Assembly (NCBI GenBank): GCA_008360955.1
Contig: LUCM01008953.1
Span: 238,979-302,978, forward strand
Source: Fasciolopsis buskii
Taxonomy: Eukaryota > Platyhelminthes > Trematoda > Plagiorchiida > Fasciolidae
Direction of reading: 5' to 3'
DNA length: 64,000 bases
The notes under the pieces were generated by a model that did not search any database, had not been told where the DNA came from, and saw only the letters and a program-made list of their open reading frames with translations. Each line of letters starts with the position of its first letter. Position 1 is the first letter of the stretch. The position numbers and the translations under genes were made by a program. Positions 1 through 10,242 of this stretch are shown piece by piece.

Positions 1-290
1 AACCTCCAAAGGACGAACATCTTCGATACGCAAGCTCCATGTCGCAACCGTACAATAGAACTGAGCACATTGCGGCATAGTACACACGACCTTTCAACTT
101 TAGTGGAATATCAGGCGGAAGCTGCACGTGCTTCATTTGGGCATGTACCCGTGTTGGCCGCTACTGTCGAGCTACCATCGTTCGGCACGCGGCTACCAAG
201 ATAAGTGAAACGGTCCACAATCGTTAGTTCCCGTCCATTTATCATCAAGTTCGGGACTATTGTCTTCCAGTCTTGTTACAGCGCTTTACA
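1..290 (-). mobile_element. RTE-type LINE, C-terminal reverse-transcriptase fragment
   Basis: The minus strand encodes INGRELTIVDRFTYLGSRV, then LPLKLKGRVYYAAMCSVLLYG with one break. This is the conserved region after the YADD box of RTE-clade reverse transcriptases (..VD.FTYLGS ... LKGRVY.AAVRSVLLYGCETW). It continues past the left edge. It belongs to the same element as the endonuclease at 500-1,700, with the RT core missing between. Confidence 0.8.
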
Positions 291-499
291 ATTTGAAGGC
301 GCAAAACAGACTAAGTCGAGCTACAGACCTCTTCGGCTGCGTTAATCTTTAGTTTTTACGGTCATTCTTAGGGCTTATCGTCAATTGACGCTGAAACTGT
401 CGATGCATCTTTTTCACTTCCTTGCAATTAGAGAGCTGGCGTTTTCGCTGCCATTAGTCCAAGCGACCTTTGCAAGATTCAGTGTTTTTGCTGAAAGCT

Positions 500-1702
500 A
501 AATCTATAATTACATGCGAAATCTGCTGCCACATGCATCGCCTGCTTGATTAAATCTCAAGGCTTCTGTACTTCGTTGCTTTTCGAAGTTCTTAGTTCTT
601 CGGATAGTTTATGGTGATAGCTGTTGCGAACAGCCGAATCACACAGACGTTCGACGGCCAATCGGGTTTGTGACCCACGTCGATGACCGTTGAGCTGCAT
701 TAAAACTAACGCATGGTCCGATTCGACGTAGGTGATCCAGTGCAATCAACAGTTCTGGACAGAACCGCGCCAGCGGTACCTTACTGCAATGCAGTCGATC
801 TTACTCACACTACCCGTCGAGTTAGAGCGCCATGTCGCTGTGCGATGCGAGCTGTCTCGGAAATTTGTGCCAGATAAAGATAAATGATTGTCCGCACAGA
901 ATTGCAGAAGATTTTATCCGTTGTCTGCTCGCGGAGGATGCAAGGCGCACCGCTCACCTAAACAGGCTTCCAATGCACTCAGTTTTCCAACTTGTGCATT
1001 AAAATCACTTGCCACCACTACAATGCCAGAGATGTTTCTCTTCCGAATTAGAGCGACGATTTCATCATAAAACTCCTCTGTTTGTGCGTTAGCGCTGCTG
1101 TCTTCATGGGCGTATGGTGAGATGACAAACAAACGCAACTGTCCTTCCGGACGCCAATTAATCCTTACAGTCTAATGGCACACAAGCGACTGTTGACTGG
1201 GATCCATTCTAAAAGGGCCGTTGCAGCTTTCCCACTTAACACTATTCCTACACCGCGTTGACCCACAGCTTGAGCTGCTTCGTTGCCTGAAGTGTTCAGG
1301 AAATATCTTGTCAAGACATTTAGCATAGTTAGTTGAATTACTCTACTCGAATCCTGAATTCGTGTTTCACTCACGCAGCAGACATCAATCGAAAGTGAAT
1401 CAGTCTACTGTCAGAGCCAAACACGCCTGTTGACCAGCCTGCATTAAAGTGCGCACATTGAAGGAACCGAGATGCAGAGGCTGACGAGGCTTGAGAAAAT
1501 GTGAGCTGACAGACTGAAAACCACCTATTACACTAATTGACAACGAACCGTTGCGAGTATCGGGGGTGTGATCAGTAGGGACATTATTAGTAGGCAACGG
1601 GGCAAAGAGATTGGGTTGAAGATGGAAGAGACTGGTTGAATAATAGAGAACTCTGAGCAATAGCATATTTATCACTAACCATCCCACCTGTGCTCGATGC
1701 AA
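500..1702 (-). mobile_element. RTE-type LINE, AP-endonuclease domain
   Basis: In several broken minus-strand frames the order is LGSFNVRTLMQAGQQACLAL (1,400-1,470), VSETRIQDSSRV and GVGIVLSGKA..ALLEWIPV (1,165-1,374), RLFVISPYAHED then VVVASDFNAQVGK (914-1,138), then WITYVESDHALVLMQ (557-745). These are the ordered blocks of an RTE apurinic endonuclease (N at FN, E in SETR, D-x-N in GDFNAQ, SDH). The element is dead: frames shift at least three times and the GDFN glycine is Ser. Sequence upstream (about 1,700-2,350) is probably its 5' leader. Confidence 0.85.
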
Positions 1703-4700
1703 TGGGCAGCACGGTTCTGATTATCCTGCGCGACGACCGATGAAGTATGGAATTATTTGTAGGCGTGTCATTCATGGGGATTGATGGACGGGTATTGCTA
1801 GGGCGTCCAGCGGTTAAGCGGAAGAAGGATTAGGGTTCTCAGCCAAAGCCTTCGGTTCTGACAAGAACCTGACCGCAAGGCAGCAGAGTATAGCTGAATG
1901 GAATCCTATCTGCTTGGATCAGTTATTCTTCCGCTGGTTTTTCTGACTGAGTTGCCAACTCATATCAACCCCCGACTTGGAGGATCAGGAGACTACTTCG
2001 TCAGGCCTCTACCCATTTACCTTCCAGGCATGATCGGATCTCCGGCCTGAGATAAGCAATGCTGTGTAGCTCGTTGGGCCATAAAGTCACGCAAGCCCTC
2101 GCTTTACGTCAAGGTGCAGTTTCGTTGTGATGTTTGGAAACATCTAAATATGGTCGAGAGTGGGTGTTTTAAGCATCGAGTAGGCTTCTATATCTGATCC
2201 TCAATAAAACTGCTTCCAAATGGCTGTGCGTCTCAAGTAACAGCTGTTGAGGAGGTCCTTCGGGCTGCCTTCGGGTGGAAATGTTTCCACTGGAGTGCGA
2301 ATACCCGGCACCCCATACCGAGGCGATTGGACTTTAGTAGTCATTCTAGGGGTAATGGTTCAACCTTGAATGCGAACCATCTACGTTGGGGTATTAAACA
2401 TGCAGCACTATGCTCGACGATACTTGTGGCGGAGTGGTGTTCTGGGTACTCGGGATGTCTACCCTTATCTGAAGGGCGCATCAACTGAACAATTAGTTAA
2501 CAGTTTCCATGGGCTACGAAGCCCTCAAGTACTCCTACTGCCTTGTATGTTGTATCTTTTGGTCAAATCCTCGGGCTAAGGTCTCCTAAGTCATCCCTTT
2601 ACTTCTGTTTGGGCAACTGGCTGCTACTGAACTCACTGACGAATCATAGCTCTTGATGACTTGGAGTTGGAGAATGGAAGAGCTAGCATGAGTGGCGGAC
2701 TCTACACAATGTTTTTCCTTTCTGTTCCGCGTTACTTTGTACCCGCGCCTTGGTTTCGGTGGCACATGGTCTATACACAAATTTATGATAATTACCAACA
2801 GCAATCGGTTGATTAAATTGATCATGTCAGCTTTGTGCCCTGTTGAGCAATGCTAGGCAGTCAGTCTAGCTCGGTCTTCTACGGTATTTCCTTCCGCTTC
2901 AAAACAGAAACCCTAAATTCACGTACTTCGGATAATTTCTGGTGAACTAGGTCACTATTGTATCGATTTTTCGTGAAAGAGGCACATGATAAATAATTGC
3001 TCACTCACGCTGACACATTGGCAATAACTACTTTACTGTTGTCCCAATTATTCTTGCCTAAACGCCCTACTCATGAGTGGTATATCTGGATATGATCAAT
3101 AGGGCGGCTGGGAGAATTCGAACCTAAATGTTGAAATATTCATGAATGCTTAAAATTCTATCGCTGGGAATCAGTAAGAAAAATATTAGCAACATAAGAA
3201 ACACGAAATTCGAAGCGAGAGAATTACGTTCAATGCCGACAGAAATTTCATTTGACCTTACTTTTCTGAGTGCAGCTCTATTGTCGATCCAAGCACCGAA
3301 CTAGTGGACATGCTGGTTCCACGACCAAATCAAGTCCCGTTGCATTTACGCTTGTTCTTTTGCGCATTACGATGGGTTTCTGTTGGCCTACCAATGGAAA
3401 TAATGTAATCTAAAGTTAAACTCAGCTATGTATGCGATTTACACTACACTTTTTCTGGTGATAGGCCGCCGTATTTGCATGTCACAATAGGAGCAACTCA
3501 TTCAGATCACATTGCCAAAAAGTGCAAGAAACATGTCAGTGAATATGCGTCATGACTTACAGGAGTCGCGCAATCTCAACAGTCGGTTCCAAATTGGATG
3601 TAGCATCACTATGCATACGGGTTCCCTTAAATTTCGGAACTTACCGATGATATCAAGCGTACATTGCGTCCGTCCTTTCTGGGTCAGAAGCATGAACGTT
3701 GCGGATTAAATTTATGCGCAAGTTATCAGTGATTCGGAGTTCATATAGTCGCACTACTGCTTTATTTTGTTGCGATAATCATATCAATTTTATTAAGATT
3801 AGAGTAAGATGATGGGAATAAGAGCAGTTTTGTATCAAGCAGACAATTCGAGCAATTTATTTCGATTTAGATGGGGCGAGCTGCAAACATGACGATTAGT
3901 GAATGAGGCGAGGTATAGCCCAGAAAACGGGGAAAAAGCGATCAGTCTAGCATTCAGTGGGGATGCGAAGACGGTTATTAGCGGACTTGGACGAATACCG
4001 TCCCTGAGGTCATCGGATTGAGAATGACGAAAAAGAGCTAATGAATGACTGGAACAACGGAACACGGTTAGCTGCTGGGATTAGCGCTACACTTAGATTC
4101 AGTCTTCCGTGATTTCTACTCATGATATTTCTTTTTCGTGTGTTAGCTGTTTTTATTTACTTTTCACTTGCCCCAATTAGGGTACTAGACGATGGTGGAC
4201 AAAGTTCGGTCACGTGAATGCTGTATTATCGGTTTCAAGGGATGAACTGAAGTTGCAAGTCACAGCAGTTGCAGTCGATGTCCGCGCTGTGAAATCAGAG
4301 TTACATGGAAATGGTTCACAAAAGGACGGAGTACCATGAACTGTGCTGAATCATTCGGGAAGGGTTTGGCAGCAATCTCGTTCCAAAACACCGCGCGATC
4401 CAGACAAGGGTTTTTTGTTACCTCTTATGTTGCCCGACTCGTTGCTATACCTCACCTTTGAGACCATGTGTGTCAAGTTCATCCCACGAATTGGAATCAC
4501 GGTCCTCCGTTTTACTTCATTCAAATGTGGGCCTCGTTCTCGTTACATATGATCGGATTTCAAAATATCATACAATAACATTCTTTTCGAGCTGGCTGAC
4601 TGATCCGTGGGGAATCAGAAACGCGCACTGTGGGCACATTTCGCACACGATTTCGGTTTTTCTGTCTGTGAAAAATCTTAAATGCAGGAAAATTTTCTCA

Positions 4701-5020
4701 GGTAATTTTTTGCTGAGCAGGATGCCCCGGTGTTTTGATGTGAAATAAATAACGGTTTTTAGTCATGAAGCTACGGAGTTACCTCAACGGGTGAGAATGG
4801 TCAGTAACTCTGTTGTCAGAGGTGGATCCGAAAACATCGCCGACCCAAATGCTTAGCGGGCAAAAACATTCATCTTTTTGTTTGTTGTTGAATGACCGTT
4901 CTGAACTAGCCTAGTTATACCTCGAACCTCATAATTTTCTGTCACACAGATGCCTTCGGTGCTTTGTCACGCTCATCCAGTTTTAGATTCAATCAGGATA
5001 TTTTTCCCTCTCTGTTTCAG
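1703..5020. other. No gene recognised; intron or flank of the bestrophin gene
   Basis: Short ORFs only. About 1,790-2,350 may be LINE leader; the block cctcc/gcctgccttcgggtgga around 2,253-2,290 weakly resembles 63,862-63,910. A B box-like site (- strand, 3,111-3,124) has no A box. No bestrophin N-terminal motif was found. Confidence 0.5.
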
Positions 5021-6010
5021 GTGGTCGCATTGGTTGTCTATTTGTATCTGGCCATCCTCGTTTTGTCACAGCAATTTGCCGATCCGGCGAAAATTCTCAA
5101 GGAGTATGACCAGGAAGTATTAAACTGGAAAGCCGCTTGCAATCTTTCAACGAATACCACCCACTTGTTTAATGGAGCAAACCCATCAAGCCTGATGGGG
5201 TCCATGAATTCCAGCTTGATTGGAAATCAAACTGTGGTGAACGGTGACGATGTCTCATTGATACCTGCACTTTCGGTCTCACCGAACATTCCCGTGTTTG
5301 CCATCTTGACCTTGATCTGCTATGCCGGTTGGCTTCGAGTAGCAGAATCCCATGTATTCCCGTTCGGCGATGATGATGATCACTTTGAGACCATTCCATT
5401 GTTGGAGAGGAACTTTAAAGCCAGCCTCTGGTTCGTCGACCACATGATGCAGCCTGATCAACTTCCATCACTTCTTCGTGTTACGGACAAATCTGAGACA
5501 GCTGCACCGTGTACTGTTATAACAGAGGACGCGGCGAATCCGGACTCATTGCACTACCTTGTTCCCATAACCCTCAACTATGGTGCGATGGGTCTGAAAC
5601 GATCAGTCGAAAATCCCACCCAACTGGTTAACCGTGGTCCGGTGAAAACACCCAGAATTGAGGTTACCACACCAGAAGACGAACCACCTATTCCGGACCT
5701 ACCCTGTCCGGCTGCATTACGCCGACGTGTATCACGTCACTTTTTTGCCGGTTCCATGACCCGAGTTTATGGAGACGATGCGACCACTGTGTGGTCACCT
5801 TCGGTTTCCACTGCCTTGGGGGGAACACAGCCTTCTTTGTCTGTCGTAGAACCAACGAATTTACTTACGCGATCACCGAGTTGGACTGAATCAGTCGAGG
5901 TGTCAAACACCCGACGCCCCTTCTCATCGACACAAGAGCTTGTGGTAGCTCATACACCAAAACCGCCGAACCCCGAAGACCCATCCCCAGTCCAGATAAT
6001 ACGTTTATGA
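5021..6010 (+). CDS. Bestrophin-family chloride channel, last coding exon (partial gene)
   Basis: Bestrophins form pentameric calcium-activated chloride channels in membranes. This exon encodes about 329 C-terminal residues. It starts in phase 0 after a pyrimidine-rich tract ending in cag at 5,018-5,020 and stops with TGA at 6,008-6,010. It opens with a hydrophobic helix (VVALVVYLYLAILVL, then QQF..PAK), has a second hydrophobic stretch leading into GWLRVAE, then the family hallmark PFGDDDDHFET, equivalent to PFGEDDDDFETNW in vertebrate bestrophins. A conserved R-N-x-x-x-S-L-x-x-V-D block follows. The remaining ~190 residues are a low-conservation, proline/serine-rich cytoplasmic tail, as in other bestrophins. 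Odd points are a His where the last clasp Asp normally sits and a ~50-residue insertion with four Asn-X-Ser/Thr sequons between the two helices. Earlier exons were not recognised and probably lie to the left of the window. Family assignment is firm; the paralogue is unknown. Confidence 0.9.
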   Translation: MVALVVYLYLAILVLSQQFADPAKILKEYDQEVLNWKAACNLSTNTTHLFNGANPSSLMGSMNSSLIGNQTVVNGDDVSLIPALSVSPNIPVFAILTLICYAGWLRVAESHVFPFGDDDDHFETIPLLERNFKASLWFVDHMMQPDQLPSLLRVTDKSETAAPCTVITEDAANPDSLHYLVPITLNYGAMGLKRSVENPTQLVNRGPVKTPRIEVTTPEDEPPIPDLPCPAALRRRVSRHFFAGSMTRVYGDDATTVWSPSVSTALGGTQPSLSVVEPTNLLTRSPSWTESVEVSNTRRPFSSTQELVVAHTPKPPNPEDPSPVQIIRL

Positions 6011-8625
6011 AGAAGCACTACTACTGATGTAATTATGAGATCTCCAAAAACAGTACCAAAGTTGACCAGAGTTGCAGGCCTACAAAAGTAAATGCGTGAT
6101 AAAATAACTTGGGGCAGACATTGAGGAGCTTCTTCCGCTGATTGTAAACATTAACACAATAGACCCATCATCATTGTCATAAAAATTCCATGAATCACAC
6201 CGAGCCTATCCAGTTTATTCGCCAAAACACGTGCAATTATCGGCGTTGTTTTTTCACTGTTCTTCTCTTATTCCATGATTGTCTCTTTGATTCAGAGAAA
6301 TCAGCAATCACTCCAAAAGGCAATCAAGTAGGCCATTTGTTATTACAATTATTATTATTTTTCCTACGTTTATACGGAACCACACATTTGCCTTCTCTGG
6401 GTTCAGTAAACTAGTGAGTCAGACGCTGTTTACTTTACACTAAATTTTCAAATCACTTCTACTCGCCCTATTGTTTATCTAATTGTGATCAAATTTTGTA
6501 TCTTTTCAAAAATATTAACTTTGATTGTAATGCCCTTAGGCAATCTTCCGACTTCATTTGTTACAACCGTACCGTCTATCGTCTATGGGTCCAAATTCTT
6601 CTTAAAAATGAAGATGCTATTTGATCAAGTAATAGGTACGGGTTTAACGGACCATCGTTGGCAGAGACCAGACGTTGCATCCAGTGAATGTTGGCTGACT
6701 TCACTGGTTTGGAAGCAATAAGATGAAAGTGGTGCGTAGTGAGCTTAGAGGACTGCCAAACTATAAGTATCCGGTGAAATTTTGGTATATATATATATCC
6801 TTATGAAGGTGTCTCATAGAAATCACAAGAACTTTTAATTACTTGTTGACAGTGTGATGGAAGATTACTGTGGAGAAAACACGGATGGCTTTTGTGAATG
6901 AATAGCTCCCCATATTTCAATTTCCAAACCACAATTCATGAACCTTTGGTATAAAGAAAGGATGCCACTTGATAATGCAAATTCTGATCGGAAACAAATT
7001 CGCACCTCAAAACAACCCACGTTCGAATAAGAAAGTTACCTGAAACACGGAAAAGTTCCAAACACGCTTTATGAAATGTATTTTTTTGTGTTCAGGTGAC
7101 TTTCGAAAACTTTTTCCGGCAAATGTTGCAAAAAATTATGGTCAGGTTTTCGATAAATGTCTAGGAAGGCTATGTCAGCTTACGAAGGCACTCGTCGATA
7201 TGCATTTGAAGGAAGCGCAGAAGGGAATAGATTTCACTGAGCTTGTAAATTGTGTTGCTTCCCAAACATATCCACTAACGGTGGACAAAGGCTTAGTCTG
7301 ATCATCATCTATGATATAGAATTCGGACTCGAATCGGGACGTCTCCAGACATTACTGTTGGGCGGTTCTAATATGAGCTGGACCCCTACAAAAACCGAGA
7401 TCAATTGGCACATGGACACCACCGTTGAAGCGTTCTCCAGAAATTCACGAAGCGAGAATTTTGCTGAGACCTATCCTGTGCATGTATAAATTAGCATACT
7501 GGTTGATGGACATCTCTTGTCCTATCAGAATCAACACCATGCGGTCCGAATATTCTGGAGTGTGTCACTAAGTTTTCCTCGGTTGAAATTGACTCGCTTC
7601 TCACCAGTTTGCTTGTGTGACAACTTCTATGCTGATCCCTACCTTATCATTGCGTGTTCTGTTTATTAAATACCCCAGTCTCTTCTGTATAATTCAAGGT
7701 GCAACCCACAAACAGACAGATGACGTTGTGACGGCAAACCCTACTGGGTTCAAGCTAGCAGATACCTTTTAGAAAGGAGTGAAAAAAGACCGCATTGTCA
7801 TGTCGTTCCATTCTCTGTCTGTCATTACTATGCCGAAGTCATTTTGGTTTTCGCGAATGGAAATAATTTGCTGACTTTTTCAACCAACCAACCAGACTAC
7901 ATTCGAATCTGTTTATGACACACAATAGTGAAAATGACAACAATCTAGCCTCTGTAAGCGTCCGGATGACCAGATGTGCATACAGAAAGATATGAAACAC
8001 GTTTATCGCGAAGCAACTTGCAGTGGCCAATTTGGTCTGTTTTAATTTTTTGGTCTTGAGCCAGAGTTTTACAAAACCATTTGTTTATGGTGCTTCAAAA
8101 CATCTTCGGTATAGATCCATTGCATAACAATAAAGAATTTATAAAGCTTGGTGATATTTACGAAGAGTGGAGACTCAAAGCAACTTCAAGCAATATTATA
8201 GGCAAAACGCTACTCAAACTCACATTGCCGCTCAATAATGATTATTTGTTCAATCGAATTAACCGAGGTCTAAAGCTGAAGAGTACCTGTTTAGCGGGTA
8301 CATTGTATATCGCATATACAGCAGAGGGCTGAATCCCAAAAGGGTGCCAGGCCAAATCGTCTCTCACAAAATCTATCGGCTCACTACAAGTTGCGAGAAA
8401 AACAGAGAGAGGACCAATCCGTTTCTCGTTCAACGAATGGCGGAACGTGGGGAAATTATTCAAACCGACAACTTATCCCTCTCTCGCACTGAATACTAAC
8501 GGATCATCTAATGTCCTTCGGTTATCAGAATGACCCAGACGGAGAGCTTAAAGTAATTTTACAAAACGGCCTGGAGTTATTAGCAATTTGAAATGCTGCA
8601 TATATAAGTATATTTTTAAAAATGA
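6011..8625. other. Bestrophin 3' side and intergenic DNA
   Basis: No conserved coding region. An ORF at 7,071-7,301 follows an acceptor-like ttgtgttcag but matches no family I know. No canonical AATAAA was found soon after the bestrophin stop. Confidence 0.4.
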
Positions 8626-8646
8626 ATATATATATATATATATATA
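8626..8646. repeat. (AT)n microsatellite
   Basis: Uninterrupted AT dinucleotides, about 10 units. Confidence 0.95.
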
Positions 8647-8654
8647 AACTTGCT

Positions 8655-8765
8655 CCATGCATGGCTGTAGGAGAAGGGGGTATCTGCATAGCCACTGGAG
8701 CCTACTATACGGAAGGGGGCCAGCACTCGAGTTGGAATTCAATCTATTCGGGACTGTCCACTGAT
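8655..8765 (+). repeat. Interspersed repeat shared with 61,785-61,870
   Basis: The block 'tagccactggagcctactat' with a following acgga-ggggg run at 8,689-8,718 recurs with mismatches at 61,807-61,837 (tagccactagtacccactac...). At the second site it directly follows an RTE RT C-terminus, so it is probably RTE 3' UTR. Confidence 0.5.
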
Positions 8766-9708
8766 AAGGGTCTTCATACCATCCCAAAATATTATCGGAT
8801 GAACACTTTCGATCATCTCTCAATCATTACCTTCCCCGGAGACCCGTGTATATTGACACAGTCGATCCAAAGGCAAGGGAAACACGTCCCAGTCACTATG
8901 ATATATTCGAATTCAGTGTTTATTCGGACGACTGAGCGCTATGACCCAATACCCTAGACCTAAGCTCAACCTAGCTAGTATAATTCTCTCCCGTACTCTA
9001 CGATGATCATGAGCGCAGCAGTGTTCAAACACTGACACACGTTGGATGTTTTCTGCCCGCGATGCCCATGTATCTGAACCGTATTAGCTGGACCGACCTT
9101 ACTTCTGAAGTGAAAACTCCACCCTTGATCACTTATCAGATGCGGTGCTGATACCACACACATGTCAAGTCGGCGAACTTCAATCACGTGAAAACACTTC
9201 ATCCAATATAGAACCAACGGTTCGCCCAATGTCTCCTCTCCAAGAACAATGTTCGCCCTGGGATGAATCCAATTTGGCAGCAGCATTTTGCTCGTTCAGA
9301 CTGTCAACAAGAACCTAATTGGGTCTTCATTCAGAAGTACAGCATCATCTGCATACTATAGATCAGACAATTCACTGTCTGAACAAATACTAAAGTAATT
9401 ATTCTCGCATGAGGATAGTCATCTTAATTACCCAATTGAAAAGGAAAGACGAGAATGGGTAACTTTGGCGCAAAAGAACAAAGAGCAAAGCCTAACAAAT
9501 AGTGCTATTCGTTTGTGACTCAAGTGATTGCTCTGCGGCAAAGGAACACGCGTGGCTAGAACAGCTTGCTAGTGCTTGAATGTTGCGGTGGGCGTAACCG
9601 TGTCACAATATCTCTACTAGATGAAAATAAACACTCCAAAAATAAGGGACAGCTAGAGGGACACGAACTCCAGAAACGGTAAAAAAACACGCACGTTTAT
9701 GTAAGTAT

Positions 9709-10104
9709 TTTATTCACTTTCGAGTTGTAAAGATGTATCGTCCTCGGATATGACAAAAAGCATGTCTGGATGATAATAAATTTAGGAGTTATGTCAAATT
9801 TTCATGATTAAGTCAAAAGTCCAAAAAGTAGACAAAAAATGATAATTAAGGTGGTCAAATAATGAATAATGAGTCCAGAGATGAGGAGTTAAATATATCA
9901 GAATTCACGTACTTGTATGTCTACACATATGCATGCCGAGTGTTTGGAACGGAATTCGCGAAACTCCGCGATAAAGCGGGGAGCGCGCGCGCGCGTGTGT
10001 GTGTGTGTGTGTAAGTGAACAAACGGAGTAAGAGGACGGTAGAAGATGAAATAGCAAAAGAATTTCAAATCGTGATTACCATAGTTATAAAGCTATTCGG
10101 TGGA
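9709..10104 (-). promoter_or_regulatory. Putative FAAH 3' UTR with AATAAA signal
   Basis: Downstream of the FAAH stop there are about 395 bases to an AATAAA on the - strand (9,709-9,714; reads tttatt on +). A composite (GC)n(GT)n microsatellite at 9,983-10,012 lies inside this segment. Use of this signal is inferred only. Confidence 0.4.
9983..10012 (+). repeat. (GC)n-(GT)n compound microsatellite
   Basis: About 13 bases of alternating GC followed by about 17 bases of alternating GT, located in the putative FAAH 3' UTR. Alternating purine-pyrimidine DNA of this kind can adopt Z-form. Confidence 0.95.
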
Positions 10105-10242
10105 TTAATTAGTGGAAGCCGTCGGTGCAACTCCACGTGCAGCCTTTTCCACCTCGCGCATTACATGCAAGCACATCTCGTCACGCCATGGAGCAGCCGC
10201 GACTTGCACACCAACGTGCATGCCCAGGGTGTCCACTTGAAG
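10105..10242 (-). CDS. FAAH: FAAH exon h (last coding exon, stop)
   Basis: This terminal coding exon has 45 codons plus TAA at 10,105-10,107, after a ttttcag acceptor. It encodes [19 protein letters not shown], then [10 protein letters not shown], matching the conserved FAAH end 'VGLPVAVQCVALPWQEELCLRFMREVE'. It is phase 0 with exon g although about 11.6 kb away. The usual GLP is replaced by GMH, a mild deviation. It lies 4.1 kb from the stop codon of the convergent bestrophin gene. Confidence 0.92.
   Translation of the reverse strand, partial: LQVDTLGMHVGVQVAAAPWRDEMCLHVMREVEKAARGVAPTASTN

Noticed and set aside
3109..3124. B box-like ggttcgaattctcc on the - strand
   Set aside because: No A box at tRNA spacing, so neither tRNA nor SINE is supported.
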